A stretch of DNA of 64,000 nt from Rhodovulum sp. 12E13 (GCF_003340565.1 NZ_QPLK01000002.1:62001-126000); one strand, 5' to 3'. Positions 25,439 through 34,652 are shown, counted from the first letter of the stretch. Notes: generated by a model not told the origin, from the sequence alone. A program made the numbers and translations.

Positions 25439-27775
25439 ATGACCGTTCAAGAGATCCTCGAGACGATGGAATACGGCCCCGCGCCCGAGAGCGCCGAGGC
25501 GGCGCTGGCGTGGATCGAGGAGGCAGGGGGCGCCTTCGGGCATTTCATCGGTGGCTTGTGGACCGAGCCGGGCGAGGGGTTCGACAGCCGCAACCCGGCC
25601 ACGGGGGACGTGCTGGCGCGGCTGACGCAGGCAACGCAGGCCGACATCGACGCGGCCGTCGCGGCGGCTCGGGCCGCCCAGCCGGCATGGGAGGGGCAGG
25701 GGGGGCCTGCGCGCGCTCGGGTGCTCTACGCCCTCGCCCGCCTCCTGCAGAAGCACGCGCGGCTCTTCTCCGTCCTCGAGGTGCTCGACAACGGCAAGCC
25801 GATCCGCGAGGCGCGCGACATCGACGTGCCGCTGGCCATCCGCCACTTCTACTACCATGCCGGCATGGCCCAGCTGATGGAGGCCGAGCTGCCCGACCGC
25901 CGCGCGCATGGCGTCTGCGGCCAGATCGTGCCGTGGAACTTCCCGCTGCTGATGCTGGCCTGGAAGGTCGCGCCTGCGCTCGCCACCGGCAACGCGGTGG
26001 TGCTGAAGCCCGCCGAATACACCTCGCTCACCGCGCTGCTGTTCGCGCAGGTCTGCCAGGAGGCGGGCGTTCCCCCGGGCGTCGTCAACATCGTCACCGG
26101 CGACGGCGCGGCGGGGCGGATGCTGGTGCACGCGGAGGTCGACAAGATCGCCTTCACCGGCTCCACCGCCGTGGGCCGCGAGATCCGCCGGGCAACGGCC
26201 GGCTCGGGCAAGGCGCTGACGCTCGAGCTGGGCGGCAAGTCGCCCTACATCGTCTTCGACGACGCCGATCTCGACTCGGCCGTCGAGGGGCTGGTCGACG
26301 CCATCTGGTTCAACGCGGGCCAGGTCTGCTGCGCCGGCTCGCGCCTTCTGGTGCAGGAAGGGGTGGCGGAGCGGCTGCATCACAAGCTCAAGGCGCGGAT
26401 GGACAGGCTGCGGATGGGCGACCCGCTCGACAAGTCGATCGACCTCGGTGCGGTGGTCGATCCGGTGCAGCTCGCCGCGATCCGCAGCATGGTCGACGCG
26501 GGCGGCGCCGAGGGCGACGTGTATCACGCCGCCGTGCAGGTTCCCGAGGGCTGCTACTACCCGCCGACCCTGGTGACCGGCCTCGCCCCTTCGGCCCGAC
26601 TGATGCAGGAAGAGATCTTCGGCCCCGTCCTCGTGTCCACCACCTTCCGCACGCCGTCCGAGGCCGTGGCGCTGGCCAACGACACGCGCTACGGCCTCGC
26701 CGCCTCGGTGTGGTCGGAGAACGTCAACCTCGCGCTCGATGTCGCGCCGAGGCTGGCGGCGGGCGTCGTCTGGGTCAACGGCACCAACTTCTTCGACGCG
26801 GCGGCGGGCTTCGGCGGGGTGCGCGAGAGCGGATTCGGCCGGGAAGGCGGGTGGGAGGGGCTCGGGGCCTACCTGCGCGAAGACTGGCCGGCGCCGCTGC
26901 CCATCCCGCACCCCGCGCCCGCTCTCGCCGCGCCGCAGGCCGCCCCCGGCATCGACCGGACCGCGAAGATGTATGTGGGCGGCAAGCAGGCCCGGCCCGA
27001 CGGTGGATACTCGCGCGCGATCCGGGCGGCGGGCGGCCACCTGCTCGGCCATGTGGGCGTGGGCAACCGCAAGGACATCCGCAACGCGGTGGACGCGGCC
27101 GAGAGGGCGGAAGCCTGGTCACGCATGACGGGGCACAGCCGCGCGCAGATCCTCTATTACGTCGCCGAGAACCTCGCCGCCCGGACGGGCGAGTTCGCGG
27201 CCCGGATCGACGCGATGACCGGAGGCGACGACGGATCGAAAGAGGTCGAAGCCGCCATCCGCCGCCTGTTCACCTGGGCCGCCTGGGCCGACAAGCATGA
27301 CGGCGCCGCCAAGGGGGTGCCGATGCGGGGCCTGGCGCTGGCGCTCAACGAGCCCATCGGCGTGATCGGGGCCCTCTGCCCGGCGGAGGCGCCGCTCCTG
27401 GGGCTGATCTCCGCGATGGGGCCGGCCGTGGCCACCGGCAACCGCGTGGTGCTGATACCGTCCGAGCCGTTTCCGCTCGCGGCGACAGACTTCTACCAGG
27501 TTCTCGACACCTCCGACGTGCCGGCCGGGGTGGTCAACATCGTCACCGGCGCGCCCGCCGATCTCGCGCCCGTGCTCGCCGCCCATGCGGCAGTGGGCGC
27601 TGTGTGGAACTTCGCCGACCCTGCGCTGACGCGGGCAATCGAGGAGAAGGCCGCCGATACGATCAAGCGCACGTGGAGCCTGCGCACCGACTGGCACGCG
27701 CCTCAGGCCGAGGGTCGCTCGTTTCTGCGCGCGGCGACCGAGGTCAAGACGGTCTGGGTGCCCTTCGGCGAGTAG
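25439..27775 (+). CDS. Double aldehyde dehydrogenase (active domain plus degenerate second domain)
   Basis: A 778-residue protein. Residues 1-490 are a complete NAD-dependent aldehyde dehydrogenase: IVPWNFPLLM, FTGSTAVGREI, the general base in ELGGKSP (about 262) and the nucleophile in GQVCCAG (about 297). Residues 510-778 are a second, partial ALDH with the cofactor fold (GVIGALCPAEAPL, PAGVVNIVTGAP) but no catalytic Cys domain. It follows deoC by 65 nt, and acetaldehyde from deoxyribose-phosphate cleavage is the likely substrate. This double architecture next to deoC occurs in other alphaproteobacteria. Confidence 0.88.
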   Translation: MTVQEILETMEYGPAPESAEAALAWIEEAGGAFGHFIGGLWTEPGEGFDSRNPATGDVLARLTQATQADIDAAVAAARAAQPAWEGQGGPARARVLYALARLLQKHARLFSVLEVLDNGKPIREARDIDVPLAIRHFYYHAGMAQLMEAELPDRRAHGVCGQIVPWNFPLLMLAWKVAPALATGNAVVLKPAEYTSLTALLFAQVCQEAGVPPGVVNIVTGDGAAGRMLVHAEVDKIAFTGSTAVGREIRRATAGSGKALTLELGGKSPYIVFDDADLDSAVEGLVDAIWFNAGQVCCAGSRLLVQEGVAERLHHKLKARMDRLRMGDPLDKSIDLGAVVDPVQLAAIRSMVDAGGAEGDVYHAAVQVPEGCYYPPTLVTGLAPSARLMQEEIFGPVLVSTTFRTPSEAVALANDTRYGLAASVWSENVNLALDVAPRLAAGVVWVNGTNFFDAAAGFGGVRESGFGREGGWEGLGAYLREDWPAPLPIPHPAPALAAPQAAPGIDRTAKMYVGGKQARPDGGYSRAIRAAGGHLLGHVGVGNRKDIRNAVDAAERAEAWSRMTGHSRAQILYYVAENLAARTGEFAARIDAMTGGDDGSKEVEAAIRRLFTWAAWADKHDGAAKGVPMRGLALALNEPIGVIGALCPAEAPLLGLISAMGPAVATGNRVVLIPSEPFPLAATDFYQVLDTSDVPAGVVNIVTGAPADLAPVLAAHAAVGAVWNFADPALTRAIEEKAADTIKRTWSLRTDWHAPQAEGRSFLRAATEVKTVWVPFGE

Positions 27776-27858
27776 TCGCCACCTGTCCGATCTGGCGGGT
27801 TGCGGTCGCCGGCCTCTCGGCCGAATCTTCCCCCTGGATCGGGAACGAGAACGAAACG

Positions 27859-28737
27859 ATGGAAATGCATCAGGTCCGCTACGTCATCGCGGCGGCGGAT
27901 CACCTGAACTTCACCCGGGCCGCCGCTTCGTGCGACGTGAGCCAGCCCGCCCTGACCAAGGGCATCAAGGCCCTGGAACGGGAGCTCGGCTCGCCCCTCT
28001 TTCATCGCGAGGGCCGGCGAATCCTCGTCAGCGAGTTCGGCCGCTCCATGCTGCCCCACCTGCGCCAGATCGCGGCCGAGGCCGAGGCGGCACGCATGCT
28101 GGCGCAGAATTTCCAGTTGCTGCACGACGTGCCGGTGCGGATCGGTGTGCTCGCCTCGATCGGGCATGTCCGGTTCGGACGGTTCCTGCGCGACTTCGGC
28201 ACTGCGCAGGAGGGGGTCGAGCTCGCCGTGACCGAGGGCAAGGAAGCCGAGTTGCGGCAGGCGCTGCGCGACGACGAGATCGACATTGCCGTGACCGCGC
28301 GCCTCGCCGAGACGGAAGATGCCTTCGCCCTGCTGCCCCTCTACTCCGAGCGCTATGTGGTGATCCTTCCGCCGAACCATCCGCTGGGGGGGCGCGACGC
28401 GCTGTCCCTCTCGGCGTTGAACGGTCAGCCCTACGTCGACCGGCTCGGCTGCGAGATGCGCACGCTCGTTGCCGAGGCGTGCGCCGAGCAAGGTGTGGAT
28501 CTCTACGCCCGCTTCCGCTCCGAGCGGGAAGACTGGGTGCAGGCCATGGTGCTCGCCGGGCTCGGCTTCGCCTTCATGCCGGAATACTCGGTGACGCTGC
28601 CGGGCCTCGTGCAGCGCCCGCTGATCGAGCCGTCGCTCAGCCGCGAGATCTGTATCGCTTCGGTGCGCGGCCGCCCGTTCCCGCCGCCGGTGGCGGCGCT
28701 GATGCGCAGGGCGCAGAGCTTCGCCTGGCCGGGCTGA
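27859..28737 (+). CDS. LysR family transcriptional regulator
   Basis: A 292-residue regulator with an N-terminal winged helix (HLNFTRAAASCDVSQPALTKGIKALERELGSPLF, residues about 16-50) and a LysR substrate-binding domain (about 88-290). The effector is unknown. The start is ATG at 27859, with a second Met two codons on. It sits between the deoC-ALDH genes and cydAB, all on the same strand, so either could be its target; LysR genes more often control divergent neighbours, and there is none here. Confidence 0.9.
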   Translation: MEMHQVRYVIAAADHLNFTRAAASCDVSQPALTKGIKALERELGSPLFHREGRRILVSEFGRSMLPHLRQIAAEAEAARMLAQNFQLLHDVPVRIGVLASIGHVRFGRFLRDFGTAQEGVELAVTEGKEAELRQALRDDEIDIAVTARLAETEDAFALLPLYSERYVVILPPNHPLGGRDALSLSALNGQPYVDRLGCEMRTLVAEACAEQGVDLYARFRSEREDWVQAMVLAGLGFAFMPEYSVTLPGLVQRPLIEPSLSREICIASVRGRPFPPPVAALMRRAQSFAWPG

Positions 28738-29051
28738 TCGAGGCGCCGCGCCCCGCGTGAGCGGTGCGCCCCCCTCGCGCCGTTCGGGGGCCCGGGCCCG
28801 CCGCCTTCGTCTTGCCGTTCGCGGCGGCGCATGGCGACGGTGCGCGATACAGGACGGCGCATGCGCTCCGACGGACAATAATGTCGCAGACCCGGCGCAT
28901 CGTTTGGACGGCACGGCAAATCTCCCTACCTCACCGGCAGGTTCGGCGCGCGAACAGGCCGGGCTTCATGGGTATCAGCACGTTGGCCACCCTGCTGCGA
29001 CAGCAGGGCCTGGCCGGCGATTGTCCGGCGCCGGCCGGGCGAGGAGGGTCG
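28738..29051 (+). promoter_or_regulatory. Intergenic region upstream of cydAB
   Basis: This 314-nt stretch contains a GC-rich palindrome near the lysR end (GGGCCCGGGCCC) and a looser region with ACAATAATG about 170 nt before cydA that could hold a -10. The cydA frame stays open upstream, but the extra residues do not resemble the family. I found no clean FNR box (TTGAT-N4-ATCAA). Confidence 0.4.
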
Positions 29052-30494
29052 ATGGACACGCTGCTTCTGTCACGCATCCAGTTCGGGGCGAACATCTCGT
29101 TCCACATCCTGTTCCCGACGATCACCATCGCGCTCGGCTGGGTGCTCCTGTGGTTCAAGCTGCGCTACAATGCGACGGGCGATTTCAAGTGGATGGAGGC
29201 GTATCGCTTCTGGGTGAAGGTCTTCGCGCTGTCCTTCGCGCTCGGCGTCGTCTCGGGCATCACCATGTCGTTCCAGTTCGGCACCAACTGGCCGGGTTTC
29301 ATGGAGACGGTGGGCAACGTGGCCGGGCCGCTCCTGGCTTACGAGGTGCTGACGGCGTTCTTCCTGGAAGCGGGGTTCCTCGGGATCATGCTGTTCGGCT
29401 TTTCCCGCGTGCCCGGCTGGCTGCACACCTTCGCCACCTTCCTCGTGGCCTTCGGCACCACGCTGTCGGCCTTCTGGATCCTCGTGCTGAACTCGTGGAT
29501 GCACACGCCCGCGGGCTTCGAGCTGCGCGACGGCGTGGTGCACGCGACCGACTGGCTCGCGATCATCTTCAACCCCTCGATGCCCTACCGCCTCGCCCAC
29601 ATGCTGCTCGCCTCGGGCCTGACGGTCGCCTTCCTGATCGCCGGCATCTCGGCGCTGCGGCTGCTCTTCGGCGACCGTTCGCGCTCGGTGGCGGCGACGC
29701 TGCGCTTTGGCGCGGTGATGGGGGCGGTGCTCATCCCGGTGCAGATCTTCGTGGGCGACATGCACGGGCTGAACACGCTCGAGCATCAGCCCGCCAAGGT
29801 CGCCGCGATGGAGGGCCACTGGGAGCAATACCCCGACGGCGAGGGCGTGCCGCTGGTGCTCTTCGCGGTGCCCAACGCCGAGACGCGCGACAACGATTAC
29901 GAGGTCAAGATCCCGCATCTGGGCTCGCTCGTCCTCACCCATAGCTGGGACGGCACGATCCCCGCGCTAGACGAGTTCGTGGCCGAGGACGGCACGGTGA
30001 CCCACCCGCCGGTCGCGCCCGTGTTCTACTCGTTCCGCATCATGGTGGCGACGGGCGTGGCCATGCTCTTGCTGTCGTGGACCGCGGTCGCGCTGATGGC
30101 CCGTCGACGGGGCCCCGACGGCGCCCGCTGGAGCGTCGAGGCGCTGCCGCGCTGGGTGCTCTACGCGTTCGTGGCGATGGCGCTGTCGGGCTGGCTCGCC
30201 GTGCTCGCCGGCTGGTACACGACCGAGATCGGCCGCCAGCCCTGGCTCGTGCATGGCGTGCTGTCGACCGCGCAGGCGGTGGCCGAGGTGCCCGCGCCAA
30301 TGGTTCTGTCGACGCTCGTCGCCTATCTCGCCGTCTATGCGGTGCTCACGGGGGCCTACGTGGCGGTGCTGGTCTACCTCGCGTGGACCGCGACCCACGG
30401 CAAGTCGCTGCCCACTCGCGGGGGCACGGCAGACCCCGTCGAGCGCGCGGTCGAGACGGGCGCGCGACCCGGCGCGACAACTCCGGCGGAGTGA
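29052..30494 (+). CDS. cydA: Cytochrome bd-type quinol oxidase subunit I (cyanide-insensitive type)
   Basis: A 480-residue membrane subunit with nine helices that carries the hemes and oxidises quinol while reducing oxygen. FGANISFHILFPT holds the heme b595 His, and FVGDMHGLNTLEHQPAKVAAMEGHW is the quinol-binding/heme b558 region. The Q-loop after it is short, as in CioA/short-loop oxidases. GWYTTEIGRQPW is conserved near the end. GAGGAGG lies before the ATG. cydB follows after five bases. Confidence 0.94.
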   Translation: MDTLLLSRIQFGANISFHILFPTITIALGWVLLWFKLRYNATGDFKWMEAYRFWVKVFALSFALGVVSGITMSFQFGTNWPGFMETVGNVAGPLLAYEVLTAFFLEAGFLGIMLFGFSRVPGWLHTFATFLVAFGTTLSAFWILVLNSWMHTPAGFELRDGVVHATDWLAIIFNPSMPYRLAHMLLASGLTVAFLIAGISALRLLFGDRSRSVAATLRFGAVMGAVLIPVQIFVGDMHGLNTLEHQPAKVAAMEGHWEQYPDGEGVPLVLFAVPNAETRDNDYEVKIPHLGSLVLTHSWDGTIPALDEFVAEDGTVTHPPVAPVFYSFRIMVATGVAMLLLSWTAVALMARRRGPDGARWSVEALPRWVLYAFVAMALSGWLAVLAGWYTTEIGRQPWLVHGVLSTAQAVAEVPAPMVLSTLVAYLAVYAVLTGAYVAVLVYLAWTATHGKSLPTRGGTADPVERAVETGARPGATTPAE

Positions 30495-30499
30495 GCGCG

Positions 30500-31513
30500 A
30501 TGGCCGAGATTCTCGCCGACCCGGCCCTCTGGCTGCCGCTCACCTTCGCGGGGCTGATGGGGCTGTCGATCCTCATCTACGTGGTGCTCGACGGCTTCGA
30601 CCTCGGGGTGGGGCTGCTGTTTCCCTTCGCCGACGAGGCCGAGAAGGATCGCATGGTCGCGTCGATCGGCCCGTTCTGGGACGCGAACGAGACGTGGCTG
30701 GTCATGGCCGTGGGCCTGCTGCTCGTGGCCTTCCCCGTCGCCCACGGCGCGATCCTGACGACGCTCTACCTGCCCGTCGCGGTGATGCTGGTGGGGCTGA
30801 TCCTGCGCGGCGTCGCCTTCGAGTTTCGCGTCAAGGCGCCCGAGCGTTACAAGCGGGGGTGGAACGCGGCCTTTTTCGCGGGCTCGGCGCTGACCTCGCT
30901 GTCGCAGGGCTTCATGCTGGGCATGTACATCATGGGCCTCGAGGTGACGCTCGCCACGCTCGCCTTCTCCGCGGTGACGGCGGTGTTCCTGACGGTGGGC
31001 TACAGCTTCATCGGCGCGGCGTGGCTGATCGGCAAGACCGAGGGCGCGCTGCAGGACAAGGCGGTGGAATGGGCGCAGGGCGGCATCTGGGGGCTGTTGC
31101 TGGGGATCGGGGCGATCTCGGTCGCCTCGCCGCTGGTGAGCGCGCGCATCTTCGAGCGGTGGTTCTCGTGGCCCGAGATCCTGTGGCTGTCGCCCTTGCC
31201 GCTCCTGTCGGCTGCGCTGCTGGTCGCGCTCTGGGCGGCCCTGCGCCGCCTGCCCTCCGACGACGACCGGGGGGCCTGGGTGCCGTTCTCCTGCGGGACC
31301 GGCCTTTTCGTACTTGCCTTCTTCGGGATGGCGTATTCGTTCTACCCCTACGTGGTGCCGGAGCGACTGACGATCTTCGAGGCGGCAAGCGCGCCCGAGT
31401 CGCTCATGATCATCCTCGTGGGCGCGATCGTGGTGATGCCGATGATCGCGGCCTACACGGTGCTGGCCTACGTGGTCTTCCGCGGCAAGGCGACCGAGCT
31501 GCGCTACGATTGA
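30500..31513 (+). CDS. cydB: Cytochrome bd-type quinol oxidase subunit II
   Basis: A 337-residue membrane subunit with eight or nine helices. YVVLDGFDLGVGLLFP and GPFWDANETWLV near the N-terminus are the CydB signatures, followed by FEFRVK after helix three. It pairs with cydA in the oxidase. No CydX/CydZ-like small frame follows: the transcript runs straight into a long inverted repeat. Confidence 0.94.
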   Translation: MAEILADPALWLPLTFAGLMGLSILIYVVLDGFDLGVGLLFPFADEAEKDRMVASIGPFWDANETWLVMAVGLLLVAFPVAHGAILTTLYLPVAVMLVGLILRGVAFEFRVKAPERYKRGWNAAFFAGSALTSLSQGFMLGMYIMGLEVTLATLAFSAVTAVFLTVGYSFIGAAWLIGKTEGALQDKAVEWAQGGIWGLLLGIGAISVASPLVSARIFERWFSWPEILWLSPLPLLSAALLVALWAALRRLPSDDDRGAWVPFSCGTGLFVLAFFGMAYSFYPYVVPERLTIFEAASAPESLMIILVGAIVVMPMIAAYTVLAYVVFRGKATELRYD

Positions 31514-31516
31514 GGG

Positions 31517-31590
31517 GCCGGCCGCGCCCCGGTCGGGCGGGGCGCCCACCCGCCCACCCCTGCGCCCCGCCCGACCGGCGCGCGGCCGGC
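31517..31590. terminator. Very long inverted repeat after cydB
   Basis: Positions 31517-31545 pair with 31562-31590 in a 29-bp stem with one mismatch (C31528 opposite C31579) around a 16-nt loop. It lies between convergent cydB and a lipoprotein gene. No T run follows on either strand, so it is either a Rho-assisted terminator or a protective 3' structure. Confidence 0.7.
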
Positions 31591-31643
31591 GGAGGAGGGA
31601 CGGTCGAGCCGCTCCTGCCTGGCGCCCAGCAGCCCTCGCCCTA

Positions 31644-31695
31644 GCGCCCGTCTGCCCCGTGGCGCCCGTCTGCCCCGTGGCGCCGTCTGCCCGTC
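31644..31695. repeat. 18-bp tandem repeat, about 2.9 copies
   Basis: The unit GCGCCCGTCTGCCCCGTG occurs at 31644-31661 and 31662-31679 and, with two single-base losses, at 31680-31695. It ends just before the stop codon of the minus-strand lipoprotein gene. Confidence 0.85.
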
Positions 31696-31697
31696 GC

Positions 31698-32252
31698 TCA
31701 GAACCCGTCGCGCGCGATCAGCCGCGCCAGGTCGCGCACGGCGGCCGCGCGGGCGGCGGCGATCCCGGGCAGCCCGCTTTCGGGCGGGATCGGGGCAGAG
31801 ACCGCGAATTCGGCCGACCGGTCGCGTCCGCGCTCGCTGTCGATCGCGAAGTACTGGCCCGAGATGTGAAACCGGCCGTCGGCGCCGGCGACGAAGCGAT
31901 CCGCCCGGACCTCGACCCGGGCCTCGGACAGGTCGTCGAAGGGCCACGGCTCGGAGGCGACGCGCGCGCCGGTGATCGTGGCGAGCTGCCGGGCCAGTTC
32001 CAGCGTCATGCCGCGCACCGGGTCGTCGGCCCAGAGCTGCCCCTCCGACGGCACGAGCGCGCCCTCCGCCGTCTCGATCCATATCTCCTCGTCGAGCGCA
32101 TAAGAGGGCAGCGAGACCTGCCGCACCTCGATGGAGCGCGCGCCAACCGCGACGCGCTCGCCCGAGGGTGCGAGCGGGGCCGCGAATCGCTCGGGGGGCG
32201 GGCCGCAGGCCGTGAGCCCGGCAAGCGACGCGGCGATCAGAAGGAGGCGCAT
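31698..32252 (-). CDS. PqiC-like (DUF330/ABC-type transport auxiliary) lipoprotein
   Basis: A 184-residue lipoprotein. The signal peptide MRLLLIAASLAGLTACG ends in the lipobox LTAC, so Cys16 is lipidated. IEVRQVSLPSYALDEEIW and GQLWADDPVRGMTLELARQLA fit the ABC-transport auxiliary (PqiC/DUF330) family that helps MCE-type lipid transport. No pqiA, pqiB or MCE gene is next to it. AAGGAGG precedes the ATG at 32252; an upstream in-frame start would spoil the signal peptide. Confidence 0.75.
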   Translation of the reverse strand: MRLLLIAASLAGLTACGPPPERFAAPLAPSGERVAVGARSIEVRQVSLPSYALDEEIWIETAEGALVPSEGQLWADDPVRGMTLELARQLATITGARVASEPWPFDDLSEARVEVRADRFVAGADGRFHISGQYFAIDSERGRDRSAEFAVSAPIPPESGLPGIAAARAAAVRDLARLIARDGF

Positions 32253-32341
32253 GACGATCCGTCCAGTTGGGGCGCGGCCGACCATATCTCCCACGCCGGC
32301 AGGGACAAGGCATCCTCCCCCGGCGTGTCCGGGCGCCGCCC

Positions 32342-32770
32342 CTAGCGGCAGGTCTCGACGATCGGTTCGACCACGGCGCGCACGGCGTCGTCTGCGAGGC
32401 CACGGGTGGCGCCGTCGGGCAGATAGGCGAGGCGCACGCCGTCATGCACGAGGCTGCCTTTCTCGATCCAGCCCGCGGGCGGGCTCGACCAGACGCGCAG
32501 CTTCAGCCGCCAGCCTTGCGCGATCGGCGCCGGCTCGGCCATGACGGGGCTATCTGCCAGCAGGCGCTGCGCGCAGGAGAAACCCGCCGTCGCCGCGCCG
32601 CCGCGCGCCGGCTCGGGGCCGCCCGGCATCCCGAGGGGGGCGCCTGTGTCGGCCGGCGCGAGTCGGGCCGGCGTGGCGGTCGATCCGCCGCCACACCCGG
32701 CCAGACCGAAGATCGCCCCCAGCGCGAGGGCGAGGGCGAGCGGGAGGCTGCCGATCCGTGCTTGCGTCAT
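32342..32770 (-). CDS. Lipoprotein of unknown function
   Basis: A 142-residue protein with a lipoprotein signal peptide (LALALALGAIFGLAGCGGGS, lipobox LAGC). After a low-complexity linker it has FSCAQRLLADSPVMAEPAP and ends with a Cys (VETCR), so one disulfide is possible. I do not recognise the family. The ATG at 32770 is chosen because it places the signal sequence correctly. It lies upstream of the PqiC-like gene on the same strand with an 89-nt gap. Confidence 0.6.
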   Translation of the reverse strand: MTQARIGSLPLALALALGAIFGLAGCGGGSTATPARLAPADTGAPLGMPGGPEPARGGAATAGFSCAQRLLADSPVMAEPAPIAQGWRLKLRVWSSPPAGWIEKGSLVHDGVRLAYLPDGATRGLADDAVRAVVEPIVETCR

Positions 32771-32968
32771 ATGTTCGTCAATGTCTTCCAACCCCGGAAG
32801 CGGCGTATCGGGCCGCCGCGCGCCGATCATCGGCAAAGACGGTTGAGGAGCCATGAAGCGATGCGACCTGCCGCCACGATCGCGCCGCAACATGCCGCCA
32901 CGTCGCCCATTTCTTGCCCCTGGATGAGATTAGTGAACGATCAACCGTGTTCTGTGACGGAGGTAACG

Positions 32969-33268
32969 ATGGACCTGTCTCTTTTCCTGCGCAGAGCGCG
33001 CGCGCTTCTGGTGCCTTTCCGCCCCGATGCGTCGGCCGGGGGTGCGGCGCCTTCACCGGTGCCGGCCCCGCATGGCGGGCGCGCCGCGCTGCTGCCCGAG
33101 ATCGCGGCGAGCGCCGGGGCGCCGCGCAGGCGCCGCGAGACGCTCCGCGCGGTGATCTCCGCGACCCGCTTCGGCGCCAGGCCGCGGGGAGGGCGGCAAC
33201 TCTCGCCCCGTGCCGAGCGGCGGCTCGCCGCCGACCCGTTCGTGCGGCGGCTCGCTGGGCTCGACTGA
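32969..33268 (+). CDS. Small basic protein of unknown function
   Basis: A 99-residue frame with a good ribosome site (ACGGAGGTAACG) directly before ATG at 32969. The N-terminus MDLSLFLRRARALLVPF is amphipathic, and the rest is Arg/Pro/Ala-rich with RRRRETLRAVISATRFG. It stops two bases before the convergent mipZ stop. No family is recognised. The long open frame upstream of 32969 is not supported. The 198 nt before it hold no promoter I can defend. Confidence 0.5.
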   Translation: MDLSLFLRRARALLVPFRPDASAGGAAPSPVPAPHGGRAALLPEIAASAGAPRRRRETLRAVISATRFGARPRGGRQLSPRAERRLAADPFVRRLAGLD

Positions 33269-33270
33269 CG

Positions 33271-34071
33271 TCAGAAGGCCACCTTCACTCCCGGCAGGTC
33301 GAGCGCGCTCATGAGGTCGCGCAGCTCCTGCCGGGCGGCGACGCCCGAGAGCGACAGCCGCGCCTCGCCCACGTCGCGCAGGTCAAGCAGCGTCAGCCCA
33401 CGCGGGAACAGCTCGCGGAAGATCACCCGCTCGGAGAAGCCGGTGGCGATTCGGAAGCCGATGCGCTTCGACAGGCGGGTGAGCGCGTCGCCCACCTTGC
33501 GCTTGTTGACCATCTGCGTCTGGCCGAGCCGGTTGCGCGTGACGATCCAGTCGATGGGTTGCAGCCCGCCATGCGCCCGCCATTGCCGCGCCTGCCAGAC
33601 CATCTCGGAATAGACCGAGGGTCCGAGGATCCTGCCGGTAGCCGCGTCGATTCGCCCGAGCAGGTCGAAATCGACGAAACTGTCGTTGAGAGGGGTCACC
33701 AGGGTATCGGCCAGCGTGTGCGCGACCTGCGCGAGCCGGGTATGCGAGCCGGGACAGTCGATCAGCACGAAATCGTGGCGCGAGGCGAGGTCTTCCACTG
33801 CCGCATGCAGGCGGGCATCGGCCGGATTGCCCGTCGCATCCGGCACCTCGTCGGGCAGCTGGCGGAACTCGGGGATGGCGAGGCGCCTGCCCTCGGCCGC
33901 GCACCACGCGGCGCGGTTCTCGATGTAACGGCCAAGGCTCTGCTGGCGCAGATCGAGGTCGAGGCAGCCGACCGAATGCCCCATCCGGACCAGCGCCGTG
34001 GCCACGTGCATCGCCGTGGTCGACTTGCCGCTGCCGCCCTTCTCGTTGCCCACGACGATGATGTGCGCCAC
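33271..34071 (-). CDS. mipZ: Division-plane positioning ATPase MipZ
   Basis: A 266-residue ParA/MinD-type ATPase. The deviant Walker A NEKGGSGKSTT (residues 10-20) is followed by LDLDLRQQSLGRYIENR, LIDCPGSHT (Walker B) and TPLNDSFVDFDLLG, which match Caulobacter MipZ closely along the whole length. MipZ forms a gradient from ParB-bound origins and blocks FtsZ assembly near the poles. GTG at 34071 is used because AGGGGG precedes it. No parB lies in the window. Confidence 0.88.
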   Translation of the reverse strand: MAHIIVVGNEKGGSGKSTTAMHVATALVRMGHSVGCLDLDLRQQSLGRYIENRAAWCAAEGRRLAIPEFRQLPDEVPDATGNPADARLHAAVEDLASRHDFVLIDCPGSHTRLAQVAHTLADTLVTPLNDSFVDFDLLGRIDAATGRILGPSVYSEMVWQARQWRAHGGLQPIDWIVTRNRLGQTQMVNKRKVGDALTRLSKRIGFRIATGFSERVIFRELFPRGLTLLDLRDVGEARLSLSGVAARQELRDLMSALDLPGVKVAF

Positions 34072-34203
34072 GCCGACCGCCCCCTGTCTGCCTCGGTGCG
34101 CTTCTAGCCGCTCGCCGCGGCGGGCAGAAGGGCGCGCGTGGCATGGAACGCAAGGGCGCGGCGCGCGCTGGTTCGCGGTGAGCAACATGCGATGAGAAGG
34201 GGG

Positions 34204-34629
34204 ATGACGATGAGCAGCGGATTGCAGGTACTCGACCGCAACATCGACGTCACCAACGAGTGGCTCAACCAGATCTCCGAGGTAACCGGCGCGTCGAGGC
34301 AGCAGGCCTACCATGTGCTGCGACGCGGTCTGCACGTCCTGCGCGACCGCATGACGGTGGAAGAGGCCGCGCACCTCGCGGCGCAACTGCCGCACTTCGT
34401 GCGCGGTGTCTTCTACGAAAGCTATCGCCCCGCCGCGACGCCGACGAAGGAGCGCAGCCTCGAGCAATTCCTCGACAGGCTGGCCGAGGATCTGCCCGAC
34501 GGCATCGAGCCGCGCCTCGCGGCCAACGCGCTCTTCACCGTGCTCAAGCTGCACTGCGATCCGGGCGAGCTGGCCCATGTGCGCGATGCGCTTCCCGGCC
34601 CCGTGGCCGAGGTGATGGAAGCGGCCTGA
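34204..34629 (+). CDS. DUF2267 domain protein
   Basis: A 141-residue helical protein of the DUF2267 family: TNEWLNQISEVTGASRQQAYHVLRRGLHVLRDRMTVEEAAHLAAQLP near the N-terminus, then FLDRLAEDLP and ANALFTVLKLHCDPGELAHVRDALP. The function of the family is unknown. An in-frame ATG at 34210 is an alternative start. It is divergent from mipZ and ends at a clear terminator. Confidence 0.88.
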   Translation: MTMSSGLQVLDRNIDVTNEWLNQISEVTGASRQQAYHVLRRGLHVLRDRMTVEEAAHLAAQLPHFVRGVFYESYRPAATPTKERSLEQFLDRLAEDLPDGIEPRLAANALFTVLKLHCDPGELAHVRDALPGPVAEVMEAA

Positions 34630-34652
34630 GCGCCGCCCGAGCCGACACAAGC

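Noticed and set aside
31514-31697. CydX-like small subunit gene after cydB
   Set aside because: The stretch is a long inverted repeat plus tandem repeats, with no start codon and ribosome site leading a hydrophobic frame.
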